A stretch of 13,919 nt of DNA, from positions 1 through 13,919 of the forward strand of contig QWRL01000039.1 in assembly GCA_003670425.1 (NCBI GenBank). The letters are read 5' to 3'. Positions within the stretch are counted from its first letter, which is position 1; every line of letters begins with the position of its first letter. The notes below the pieces were generated by a model. That model saw only the letters and a list, made by a program, of their open reading frames with translations, searched no databases and was not told the origin of the DNA. The translations under genes and the position numbers were made by a program. This document shows, in pieces, positions 1 through 6,780 of the stretch. Source of the stretch: Chloroflexota bacterium. Its GTDB lineage: Bacteria > Chloroflexota > Anaerolineae > Anaerolineales > UBA11657.

Positions 1-816
1 GAGGCGGGTCGCGGCGAGGGGGGCTTGGAGCGCCTCGTTGCAATGGGGGTGCTGGAGGAAGTCGCGTGGGAGGAGGGCGGCGCCACAACGGAGCCGACCT
101 TTGGATTGCCGGCACTTTGGATTTCTGAAGACGAGCGCGGCCGTGCCGAGCTGGCCGGCCTCACAGTTGTGGATCCGATCTCGGTGGTGGCCACGCACTT
201 TACGGAAGTGGCGCGCACCAATGCCAGCGCGCTGCTGGACCGGCAGCAGGCACAGGAGCTGATTGCGCGTGTAAAGGAATCATCGCCCGCAATTGTGGAC
301 GGATTGATCCCGGAAATGCTGAGCCTGGCTGCGGTGCAAAACGTGATGCGCATCATGCTCTCCGAGCGCCTGCCCATCCGCGACCTGCCAAATATTTTGG
401 AGGTGCTGGCCAACCACGCACCCACCACGCGCGATGCAGACGTGCTGGCCGAAGCCGTGCGCCAGAGCATGGCCAACACCATCACCAATCTGTTTCGCCA
501 TGATGACGGGCGTGTGCATGTCTTCACGCTTGCACCCGCACTGGAAGCACAGCTGAAGGAGGCGATTGCCACCTCCGAGCGCGGCCTGGCGCTGAATGTG
601 GCGCCGGCGCTTGCCCAAACTATTTTGCAGCGCACCAGCGCGCAGATGGAGAGCATGGCCAAGGCCGGCTACCAGCCCATCCTGTTGTGCTCGCGTGAAA
701 TCCGGCTGGCGTTCCGCCGCCTGATTGAGCGCACGCTGCCCAACCTGGTGGTGATTGCCTATTCTGAAATTGGCTCCAAGGCGCAGGTGCAGGCGCACGG
801 GATTGTTGAGCTGTGA
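1..816 (+). CDS. flhA: FlhA, flagellar export gate protein, C-terminal part (5' end outside window)
   Basis: FlhA is the large inner-membrane subunit of the flagellar type III export apparatus. Its cytoplasmic C-terminal ring docks chaperone-substrate complexes and orders export. The reading frame is open from base 1 to the TGA at 814-816, giving about 271 residues of a protein normally near 690, so the membrane half lies off the window. Family blocks of the cytoplasmic domain are visible: FGLPALWIS, then VVDPISVVATHFTEV, LLDRQQAQELI, LPIRDLPNILEVL and a late PILLCSREIRLAFRRL block, which form the subdomains of the FlhA-C ring. The stop overlaps the GTG start of flhF by four bases, implying translational coupling. 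Product identity is firm. The TTG at 25 is only an internal codon and not a real start. Confidence 0.95.
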   Translation, partial: EAGRGEGGLERLVAMGVLEEVAWEEGGATTEPTFGLPALWISEDERGRAELAGLTVVDPISVVATHFTEVARTNASALLDRQQAQELIARVKESSPAIVDGLIPEMLSLAAVQNVMRIMLSERLPIRDLPNILEVLANHAPTTRDADVLAEAVRQSMANTITNLFRHDDGRVHVFTLAPALEAQLKEAIATSERGLALNVAPALAQTILQRTSAQMESMAKAGYQPILLCSREIRLAFRRLIERTLPNLVVIAYSEIGSKAQVQAHGIVEL

Positions 817-1913
817 AACCAATGAGCTTTCGCGCGGAGACGATGCCGGATGCGCTGGCGCAGGCACGGGACCAAATGGGGCCGGATGCGCTGGTGCTGA
901 CCACACGCAAAGTATTTGACGGGCCGGCGTGGCAGGTGTGGCGCAACCCCGTGTTTGAGGTGTTGGTAATGCCGGCCGCAAGCGCTGCGGCGCAGGCGGC
1001 GGAGCAGCCGCTGGCAGCCAAGCTGGCGGAAGACCTGGCTGCGGTGCGCACGGCACTGGGCCGCGTGGCCAGCCAGTTTGAACCGGCACAGGCGCATTGG
1101 CCGGACCCCCTGGCCGCATTGCACCAGCAGTTGCTGGCGCAGGAAGTAGACGCTGACCTGGCGCTTGAGATTTGCACGGCCGCAAAAGAAACGCTCAGCG
1201 CACGTGCGCTGCAAGACTGCGCTGCGGTGCATGCGTTTGCAGCGCGCCACATGCTGGCACGCGTGCGCACCACGGCGCCGGTGCTGCGCGAGCGGCGCCC
1301 GCAAGTGGTGGTGCTGGTGGGCCTCACTGGCTCCGGAAAAACAACGGCGGCTGCCAAGCTGGCGGCGCATGCGCAGCTGGTGCTGGGGCGCAAAGCGGCA
1401 ATGATTTCGCTGGACACATTTGGCATTGGCGCAATTGCAAAGACGCGCACACTGTCTGAGCTGATGGGACTGCCGCATGCGCTGGCATACAGCGCGGACG
1501 AGCTGGCGCACGCGGTGCGCTCGCAAACCAGCGCCGATTTTCTGGTGGTGGATACACCCGCGCGCAACCCGCGCGCTGCCGGGCAGATGGCAGAGCTGGC
1601 CGAGCTGCTGAGCCCGCTGCCGGCGGAGCGCATTGTGCTGCTGGTGGCCAGCGCCGCCACCAAAACCAGCGACCAGCTGCTGGCCATGCAGGCTTTTAGT
1701 GCGCTGGGGGTTGCCGGCATTGTGTCTACACATCTGGATGAAACGGCTGTGCACGGCGGCATCTACTCGCTGGCGTGCCGCACGGACAGTGCACTCACTT
1801 ATTTTTCGAGCGGGCCAAATGTGCCGCTGCACTGGGAGCCGGCCAGCGGTGCCCAGCTGGCTGAGTTAGTGCTGGGCGCTGCCCCGGCCAGCAGCGGCTT
1901 GCGGATTGCGTGA
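813..1913 (+). CDS. flhF: FlhF, SRP-family GTPase for flagellar placement, with altered G motifs
   Basis: FlhF is a signal-recognition-particle-type GTPase that helps set the site and number of flagella at the membrane. The N-terminal block (residues 5-33, SFRAETMPDALAQAR then MGPDALVLTTRKV) is typical of the family. An NG-type GTPase domain begins near residue 164 with a sound P-loop, GLTGSGKTT at 170-178. Later motifs deviate: the family's DTxR element reads DTFGIGA (201-207), DTAGR reads DTPAR (247-251), and TKLDE reads THLDE (306-310). The basic B-linker is short, so the protein is 366 residues. GTG at 813 overlaps the flhA stop; ATG at 822 is an alternative start. Genes for FlhG/YlxH, the usual partner that stimulates FlhF hydrolysis, do not follow. 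The altered motifs may mean changed nucleotide handling, but that is inference. Confidence 0.9.
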   Translation: MKPMSFRAETMPDALAQARDQMGPDALVLTTRKVFDGPAWQVWRNPVFEVLVMPAASAAAQAAEQPLAAKLAEDLAAVRTALGRVASQFEPAQAHWPDPLAALHQQLLAQEVDADLALEICTAAKETLSARALQDCAAVHAFAARHMLARVRTTAPVLRERRPQVVVLVGLTGSGKTTAAAKLAAHAQLVLGRKAAMISLDTFGIGAIAKTRTLSELMGLPHALAYSADELAHAVRSQTSADFLVVDTPARNPRAAGQMAELAELLSPLPAERIVLLVASAATKTSDQLLAMQAFSALGVAGIVSTHLDETAVHGGIYSLACRTDSALTYFSSGPNVPLHWEPASGAQLAELVLGAAPASSGLRIA

Positions 1914-1920
1914 ACCAGCC

Positions 1921-2418
1921 ATGGCAGCCATGAACCAGCAAGAAATTGAAGAGCTGATTGCCGGCCAACTTGAGGGCCGCGATATGGAACAAGCGCTCGG
2001 CATGGCGGACGCGGGCATGCAAAGCGGGCCGGACGCGTGGCCCGCGGGCGCTGCTGACGATGCAGAAGCGCAGGCGGAGTTTCCCGGGCAAACGCGCGCC
2101 GGCGCTGAAGTGACGCAACCGGCTGCGCCTGCCGCCAAGCAACAGGAAATAGAACTGGTTCAAACTCCATTTTGGATGGAAACATTATTTGTTGCCGCGC
2201 GCCTCATACCGCTTTGGGCGTTTCTGATTGCCCTGGTCGCGGGCGTTGCAAATGGCGTGCAGTTGATGATTGCATCAACGCGCGCACTCGTCGTGCTGCT
2301 TGTGATTGGCGTTGCGTGTTGGGGCTTTACCCACTACATGAGCGCATTTTTTGCAGAGCACTTTCCGGTCGTTGCCGGGCCAGTCCCCACAACCACCACA
2401 CAATCTTGGGAAGCCTAA
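1921..2418 (+). CDS. Two-helix membrane protein with FliM-like N-terminal motif, unknown function
   Basis: I do not recognise a named family over the full length (165 residues from ATG 1921; ATG 1930 is equally possible, and no clear Shine-Dalgarno sequence decides). Residues 4-15, MNQQEIEELIAG, resemble the LSQxEIDALLSG segment at the N-terminus of FliM and FliY, which binds phosphorylated CheY. An acidic, Ala/Gly-rich linker follows (about 20-85). Two hydrophobic segments come next, about 96-118 and 122-144, then a short polar tail, so most of the protein before the helices is probably cytoplasmic. It sits 7 bases after flhF and 29 bases before fliA, the place where flhG is found in many flagellar clusters. 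A motility role is likely from context. The CheY-binding idea is inference from a short motif. Confidence 0.75.
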   Translation: MAAMNQQEIEELIAGQLEGRDMEQALGMADAGMQSGPDAWPAGAADDAEAQAEFPGQTRAGAEVTQPAAPAAKQQEIELVQTPFWMETLFVAARLIPLWAFLIALVAGVANGVQLMIASTRALVVLLVIGVACWGFTHYMSAFFAEHFPVVAGPVPTTTTQSWEA

Positions 2419-2447
2419 CGGCTGCCACATAAAAGGGAACCAAAGTC

Positions 2448-3281
2448 ATGGATGACAAAGAAAATAAATACGAAGACGACATTCACCTGTGGGTGGAGCT
2501 GCGCAAAACCAAGCAGGCTTCCATCCGTGACGGCTTGATTGTGCGCTACGTGCCGCTGGTGCATTTTGTGCTTGGGCGGCTGGGGCTAGAGGCCGGGCCG
2601 GAATATCAGGATCTGGCCGGGCACGGACTGCTGGGCCTGATTGATGCCGTTGACCGCTTTGACCCCACGCGCGGCACCAAGTTCAGTACTTACGGCATTC
2701 AGCGCATCCGCGGCCAGATAGTAGACGCGCTGCGCACAATGGACTTGCTTTCGCGTCCGGCGCGGCGCCGCGTACGCGACATTGAGCGTGCCACGGTGCG
2801 GCTGCAAACGGACCTCGGCCGGCAGCCGACGCAAGAGGAGCTGGCGGATTTTATGAAGTTAAATGTGGCGCAGCTTCAAAAAAGCTACGGCGATGCCAGC
2901 CGCGTGCTGATTTCCCTGGATGCGCCGCTGCCCAACGGCGAAAGCCTGTACGACACCCTGCCGGACAACGACCCGGAAGTTAACCCCACCGCCGTGATGA
3001 TGGAATCAGAATTGCACCTGAGCCTGAAGGATGCACTGCAAACACTGCCGGACCGCGACCGCCAATTGCTGTCCCTTTATTACGTGGACGAGTTGACGAT
3101 GCGCGATATCGGCGAAGTTTTGGGTGTTTCTGAATCGCGCGTCAGCCAGATGCACGCCAAGGCGGTGATCGAGCTGCGCGCCACAATGCAGCGCGCACAG
3201 CAGCGGCCAGCCAGCCCGGTGCGCGCGGCGGCAGTACCGCCAGTGCCGCAGCGCCGCGTGTTGCAAGAGGTGACGGCATGA
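2448..3281 (+). CDS. fliA: FliA/WhiG-type sigma-28 factor for flagellar genes
   Basis: This is the alternative sigma factor that directs RNA polymerase to late flagellar promoters. The 277 residues show region 2 (about 29-108, with YQDLAGHGLLGLIDAVDRFD, then KFSTYGIQRIRGQIVDALR and the SRPARRR stretch), region 3 (about 109-150, RQPTQEELADFM) and region 4 (about 199-245, LPDRDRQLLSLYYVDELTMRDIGEVLGVSESRVSQ, a helix-turn-helix for the -35 element; written in two halves it spans LPDRDR and MRDIGEVLGVSESRVSQ). A Shine-Dalgarno-like AAAAGGGA at 2431-2438 precedes ATG 2448. An Ala/Pro/Arg-rich tail after residue 250 is longer than usual. The stop overlaps the next start by ATGA. Its anti-sigma partner flgM lies downstream at 6893 behind a matching sigma-28 promoter, completing a feedback loop within the window. 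Confidence 0.96.
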   Translation: MDDKENKYEDDIHLWVELRKTKQASIRDGLIVRYVPLVHFVLGRLGLEAGPEYQDLAGHGLLGLIDAVDRFDPTRGTKFSTYGIQRIRGQIVDALRTMDLLSRPARRRVRDIERATVRLQTDLGRQPTQEELADFMKLNVAQLQKSYGDASRVLISLDAPLPNGESLYDTLPDNDPEVNPTAVMMESELHLSLKDALQTLPDRDRQLLSLYYVDELTMRDIGEVLGVSESRVSQMHAKAVIELRATMQRAQQRPASPVRAAAVPPVPQRRVLQEVTA

Positions 3282-3679
3282 GTGATGCGGTGTCTGCCGG
3301 CGAACTGCTGCGCAACACCACATATTTGATGTCGCTGGCGCGGCGCGCAGCGCTCTCGTCGCCGGACGCTGCTGAACGCCAGCGTGCCGTGCAACTGGGC
3401 TCGGTGCTGCGCGAGCTGAAGGCGCTGGGAGGTGCAACGCCCGCCGCAGCGCCGGCGGAGGCACTGCGCGCCGGCGAAGGCTTTGACCGGCTGCTGGCAG
3501 CCGCGCGCGGCCGCAGCGATCCGGCAGCGCAGCGCCCGGTCGGTGACCCATTGGAGCGCACAACCGTGGCATTGGGCATGGCCCAGGCCGGCGCCCAACA
3601 ACTTGATATTGCCAAGGCCCTCGGCATGAGCCGGGGCGAAGTAGATGTGATTTTGAATATTGCGAGGCAACAGACATGA
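3278..3679 (+). CDS. Small soluble protein with SwrB/DUF2802-like C-terminal helix-turn-helix
   Basis: The 133-residue protein has an N-terminal region predicted to be helical (about 5-50), an Ala/Pro-rich linker (about 52-65), and a C-terminal segment (about 100-130) reading LDIAKALGMSRGEVDVILNIA. That ending matches the 'EIAKxLGxxxGEVxLILNL' pattern I know from the C-terminus of SwrB and DUF2802/DUF6115 proteins. Such genes often sit directly after the sigma-28 gene, as in the Bacillus sigD-swrB pair. Unlike those relatives, there is no N-terminal membrane helix here. ATG 3278 overlaps the fliA stop, and its own TGA overlaps the next ATG, so it is translationally coupled on both sides. A role in motility or flagellar assembly control is inferred from position and the motif; biochemistry is unknown. 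Confidence 0.8.
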   Translation: MSDAVSAGELLRNTTYLMSLARRAALSSPDAAERQRAVQLGSVLRELKALGGATPAAAPAEALRAGEGFDRLLAAARGRSDPAAQRPVGDPLERTTVALGMAQAGAQQLDIAKALGMSRGEVDVILNIARQQT

Positions 3680-5181
3680 AAAACATAAATTCGATTCGAC
3701 TGACGGTGCTGGCAGCAGTGCTGGTGATGGTGCTGGGCGCCAGTGGGCGGGCAAGGGCTGCGGCAGATGACCAGCTTGTATTTATGACTTGCCAGCCGGA
3801 CATCTGCAACTTTGGCAGCACGTCATCTGCCGGAACCGCCATTGTGGACCTTGTAGTTGGCTCCGTCAGCATGCAAGCCAACGGCTTGACCGCGCTGACG
3901 GCCGAGCACTACGTGGTGTGGCTTACCAACAGAGAATTCACCAACTTTGTTTATGTGGCGGACTTGCCGGCTGCTGGTCAGCTGCCACAAGTTACGGTGG
4001 TGCTGCCCAACAAGGATTACACGCACGTAATTATCACGGTGGAGGCGGATGGTGCCGTGCCGGCTGCGCCCAGTGCGCGCCGCGCAATGGGTGGCGAGCT
4101 GACGGGCGTGGTGCCCGCGGCTGCAGTGCCTGCCGTGGCGGCGACGGCTGCCCCGGTTGGCAGTTTTGATGCAAATGCGGCCGGCCCGCAAGACTTGTTT
4201 CTTTCGTACATGCCTGATGTTTGCCCGGAGGGCGTGCAAACCGGGGTAGGCACTGGCGTTGCAGACCTGGGTACGGGCGAGTTCTCTGTGCAAACCTCGG
4301 GCTTGGATGCGGGTGCCGGCCAAAAGCTTTCGCTCTGGCTGCTTGGGCCCAACTTGGAGAATTCCGTGTACATTGCCGATCTGGACGCTGGCGGGCAGCT
4401 GCAGCCGGTGTTTGTATCAATTCCGGCTGCCACATACCGCTACCTCATGATCACCTTCGAAGCCGAGGGTGCCGCAGTTCCGGCCACCCGCGGGCCGTGC
4501 GCCATGTCTGCGGTCTTTGCCAACGAAGCCGTGTTGGGCACAGCCGTAGTGGGCGCGGCACTGGAACCAACTGCTGTAGCTGAACCAACTGCTGTAGCTG
4601 AGGTAAAAGTTGGGACCATCGTTGAAACCGCTGTAGCGGATGGCCGCTTCACGACCCTCGTGGCCGCCCTCACGGCTGCTAGTTTGGTTGAGACCTTAAG
4701 CGGAGCCGGTCCTTTCACCGTCTTCGCCCCCACTGATGATGCCTTTGCCAAGTTGCCCGCTGGCACCGTTGAAGGCCTGCTCAAGCCTGAAAACAAACAA
4801 GCCCTGACTGACACGCTGCTATACCACGTGGTCTCCGGCAAGGTCATGGCCGCGGATGTAATTGGCCTCACCAGCGCGTCCACCTTGCTCGGCAAGGATG
4901 TTGCCATCAAAGTTGACCTGGGCAATGTCTACATCAATGACGCCAAGGTGATCATCACTGACATTGAAACATCAAATGGTGTCATCCACGTGGTCGATAC
5001 TGTCATTCTGCCTCCCGCGGAAGTCCCCGCCATTGCCGACACCGAACTGCCAGTGAAGCTTCCCGAGACCGGCGCGATCCTGCCGGATGGATGGGCGGGC
5101 AGGGGCGTTGGCCTGTTGTTGCTGGTGCTGGGTGTGGGTGTGGGCGGCTCCGCTTTGCGCCGCAAGGTGCGCAAGTCATGA
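3676..5181 (+). CDS. Secreted fasciclin-domain surface protein with LPETG sorting signal
   Basis: This 501-residue protein appears exported and wall-anchored. Residues 1-29 form a signal peptide (KNINSIR, a hydrophobic core, then ARA|AADD). Two related domains follow at about 33-128 and 172-267, sharing PDxC, GTxxxDL, a WL core, VYxADL, GQL and ITxEAxGA. They resemble the C-terminal alpha/beta domain of RskA-type anti-sigma factors. A short stalk (about 296-309) has a duplicated EPTAVA unit. A fasciclin (FAS1) domain spans about 311-445, with TIVETAVADGRFTTLVAAL, FTVFAPTDDAF and LLYHVV boxes; this fold usually mediates adhesion. LPETG at 462-466, a hydrophobic stretch (478-494) and RRKVRKS complete a sortase-type signal. 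ATGA overlaps on both sides place it inside the flagellar operon. The FAS1 part uses different Ala codons from its neighbours. The role is inferred: adhesion, or surface support of the flagellum. Confidence 0.9.
   Translation: MKNINSIRLTVLAAVLVMVLGASGRARAAADDQLVFMTCQPDICNFGSTSSAGTAIVDLVVGSVSMQANGLTALTAEHYVVWLTNREFTNFVYVADLPAAGQLPQVTVVLPNKDYTHVIITVEADGAVPAAPSARRAMGGELTGVVPAAAVPAVAATAAPVGSFDANAAGPQDLFLSYMPDVCPEGVQTGVGTGVADLGTGEFSVQTSGLDAGAGQKLSLWLLGPNLENSVYIADLDAGGQLQPVFVSIPAATYRYLMITFEAEGAAVPATRGPCAMSAVFANEAVLGTAVVGAALEPTAVAEPTAVAEVKVGTIVETAVADGRFTTLVAALTAASLVETLSGAGPFTVFAPTDDAFAKLPAGTVEGLLKPENKQALTDTLLYHVVSGKVMAADVIGLTSASTLLGKDVAIKVDLGNVYINDAKVIITDIETSNGVIHVVDTVILPPAEVPAIADTELPVKLPETGAILPDGWAGRGVGLLLLVLGVGVGGSALRRKVRKS
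4564..4599 (+). repeat. Perfect 18-bp tandem duplication in the fasciclin stalk
   Basis: The unit GAACCAACTGCTGTAGCT occurs twice without a mismatch (4564-4581 and 4582-4599). It adds an in-frame EPTAVA hexapeptide to the Pro/Thr/Ala stalk between the second RskA-like domain and the fasciclin domain. Exact identity suggests a recent duplication, and unit number could vary between strains without breaking the frame. Confidence 0.9.
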
Positions 5182-5981
5182 CACTCAACCGCGGCATGTA
5201 CGCCGCTGCCTCTGCCATGAATGCCAACCTTTACCGGCAGGAGCTGCTTTCTCACAACCTTGGGAATATAACCACCGCAGGCTACAAGCAGATAAACACC
5301 AGCCTGGATGACTTTGTCAGCTTGAACATCAATAACATTGAGGGCGGAGCGAAGTCTGCCAGCCCGGGGCTGCCGGTAGGCAAGGGCGGGTTGGGTGTTA
5401 TTGCCACCGGGCCGTACACCGATTTTGCCGAGGGATCATTGCGTGAAACCGAACAGCCGTTTGACTTCAGCATATCCGGCAACGGATTCTTCGCGGTGCA
5501 GACACCTGATGGCGTGCGCTACACACGCGACGGTCGCTTTACCCGCGACCTGAACGGGCACTTGGTGACAGCCGATGGCTTCCGGTTGCTGGACGAGAAA
5601 TCTGAAGACGCGATTGTGCCGGTGCCGTACGCGGTTGGCGGCGGCATGGGCGACACAGTCGGCAACGTTACGGTGACAACCGAAGGGCGCATCATCATCA
5701 ACGGCAAGCCGGCCGGCATGATTGGCATGTTTGGTTTCGACAATCCCAATGAAGATTTGGTGCGAGACGACAACAGCCCGAACCTGTTTATTCAGGCGAC
5801 AGAGTCTGTGGCGGCCAATGGCCGGCTGCGGCAGGGCTATTTGGAGATGGCCAACGTGGATCCGGTTGCCACCTTTACCGCAATGACCACAACTGCGCGT
5901 GCCTACGAGGCTGCACAGCGCGTATTGCAAATGCAAGACCAGGTGGCCGGCCGCGCCGTAAACGACTTGGGCCGCGTGTAG
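5178..5981 (+). CDS. flgF: FlgF/FlhO-type flagellar rod protein
   Basis: This protein of the flagellar rod-hook family (267 residues) builds the proximal or distal rod through which later substrates pass. The N-terminal block MTLNRGMYAAASAMNANLYR and the HNLGNITTAGYK box (about 26-37) match the ANNLANxNTxGYK signature. The central FDFSISGNGFFAVQTPDG and YTRDGRFTRDLNGHLVTADG segments are typical of FlgF/FlgG. The C-terminus has the GYLEMANVDPVATFTAMTTT and ARAYEAAQRVLQ block. I chose ATG 5178, which overlaps the previous stop as ATGA, because the family motif begins exactly there; an upstream ATG at 5091 would add 29 residues unlike the family. Two rod paralogues in tandem correspond to FlhO/FlhP of Bacillus, so flgF rather than a second flgG is the better label, though the two are hard to separate. 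Confidence 0.85.
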   Translation: MTLNRGMYAAASAMNANLYRQELLSHNLGNITTAGYKQINTSLDDFVSLNINNIEGGAKSASPGLPVGKGGLGVIATGPYTDFAEGSLRETEQPFDFSISGNGFFAVQTPDGVRYTRDGRFTRDLNGHLVTADGFRLLDEKSEDAIVPVPYAVGGGMGDTVGNVTVTTEGRIIINGKPAGMIGMFGFDNPNEDLVRDDNSPNLFIQATESVAANGRLRQGYLEMANVDPVATFTAMTTTARAYEAAQRVLQMQDQVAGRAVNDLGRV

Positions 5982-6015
5982 CCCGCATTGAAATTACTGC
6001 AGTCGAGGAAGTACC

Positions 6016-6780
6016 ATGCCATTTACCCCGCATAGCGTTCTGCATACCAATTCCGTGGGCATGATGGCCCGGCAGTTTGAAATGGATGTGACCGCCGACA
6101 ATCTGGCCAACCTGAACACTCCGGGCTTCATTGCTTCGCGCGCCAACTTCCAAGAGTACCTGTTTGAAAAGGTGCCCGCCAGCCTGATGAACGGGCCTTA
6201 CCGCGGGCCGGGAGTGCGGCCCAGCACCAGCCTCTCTTATACGCTGGGACCCATGGTACAAAGCGGCAGCCCTACAGACTTGGCAATCTTTGGCCCCGGC
6301 TTCTTTCGAGTGGAGATGCCGGACGGCACCACGGGCTACACACGCAACGGCAGCTTTCAGCGCGACGCCGAGGGCAATCTGGTTACTGCTGGCGGGTTGC
6401 GCCTGATATGGGGCGGCAAAATTCCCACCGAAGCCAAAGACATTCGCATTTCTGCCGAAGGGGTGGTGGAAGTGCGGGTTGGCGAAGACTGGGAGAGCTC
6501 CGGCCAGATTTCGATGGCCACTTTTGAAAACAGCAGCGGCATGGTCAATGCCGGCGGCAGCACTTACACCGCGGACGAGAGCTCCGGCCCGCCGATTATT
6601 GGCACACCCAATGCAGATGGATTTGGGTCACTGGTGGCCGGCATGGTGGAGCAATCCGGTGTGAGCCTGCAGAACGAGGTGGCGCAGATGATGCTGGCGC
6701 AGCGCGCCTACAGCATGTCCCTGCGCTCACTGCAAACATCGGATGAGATGCTGACGCTGGCAATTCGCATGCGCGGCTAA
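6016..6780 (+). CDS. flgG: FlgG, distal rod protein of the flagellum
   Basis: FlgG forms the distal rod. The 254 residues include the TADNLANLNTPGFIASRANFQ signature (about 27-47, shown here with only its core TADNLANLNTPGF in family terms), a GPMVQSGSPTDLAIFGPGFF segment, GYTRNGSFQRDAEGNLVTAG, and the C-terminal heptad-rich block VSLQNEVAQMMLAQRAY followed by SLQTSDEMLTLAIRMRG. GAGGAAG at 6005-6011 is a good ribosome site for ATG 6016. A 34-base gap separates it from flgF. No flgA, flgH, flgI or flgJ follows: the next gene is flgM after a promoter region. In monoderm bacteria the L and P rings are absent, and this arrangement fits that, although the genes could lie elsewhere. Confidence 0.9.
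   Translation: MPFTPHSVLHTNSVGMMARQFEMDVTADNLANLNTPGFIASRANFQEYLFEKVPASLMNGPYRGPGVRPSTSLSYTLGPMVQSGSPTDLAIFGPGFFRVEMPDGTTGYTRNGSFQRDAEGNLVTAGGLRLIWGGKIPTEAKDIRISAEGVVEVRVGEDWESSGQISMATFENSSGMVNAGGSTYTADESSGPPIIGTPNADGFGSLVAGMVEQSGVSLQNEVAQMMLAQRAYSMSLRSLQTSDEMLTLAIRMRG

Noticed and set aside
280..1832. Long antisense reading frames on the minus strand (280-1185, 620-1762, 759-1832)
   Set aside because: They lie fully opposite flhA and flhF, overlap one another, and have Arg/Ala/His/Cys-rich low-complexity products without family motifs. They are by-products of GC-rich codons.
1906..1920. TTG 1906 as start of the two-helix membrane protein
   Set aside because: It overlaps the end of flhF with no ribosome site, while two ATG codons follow and one of them places the FliM-like motif at the N-terminus.
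3006..3881. Antisense frame of 291 codons across fliA and the fasciclin gene
   Set aside because: It crosses the boundaries of three well-supported genes and shows no recognisable domain or ribosome site.
4371..4384. GCCGAT inside the fasciclin gene as a sigma-28 -10 element
   Set aside because: No TAAA-like element 15 bases upstream, and it lies inside a coding domain; judged chance.
5091..5177. Upstream ATG extension of flgF
   Set aside because: The added 29 residues are the fasciclin membrane-tail codons in another frame and do not resemble the rod family; ATG 5178 begins the conserved block.
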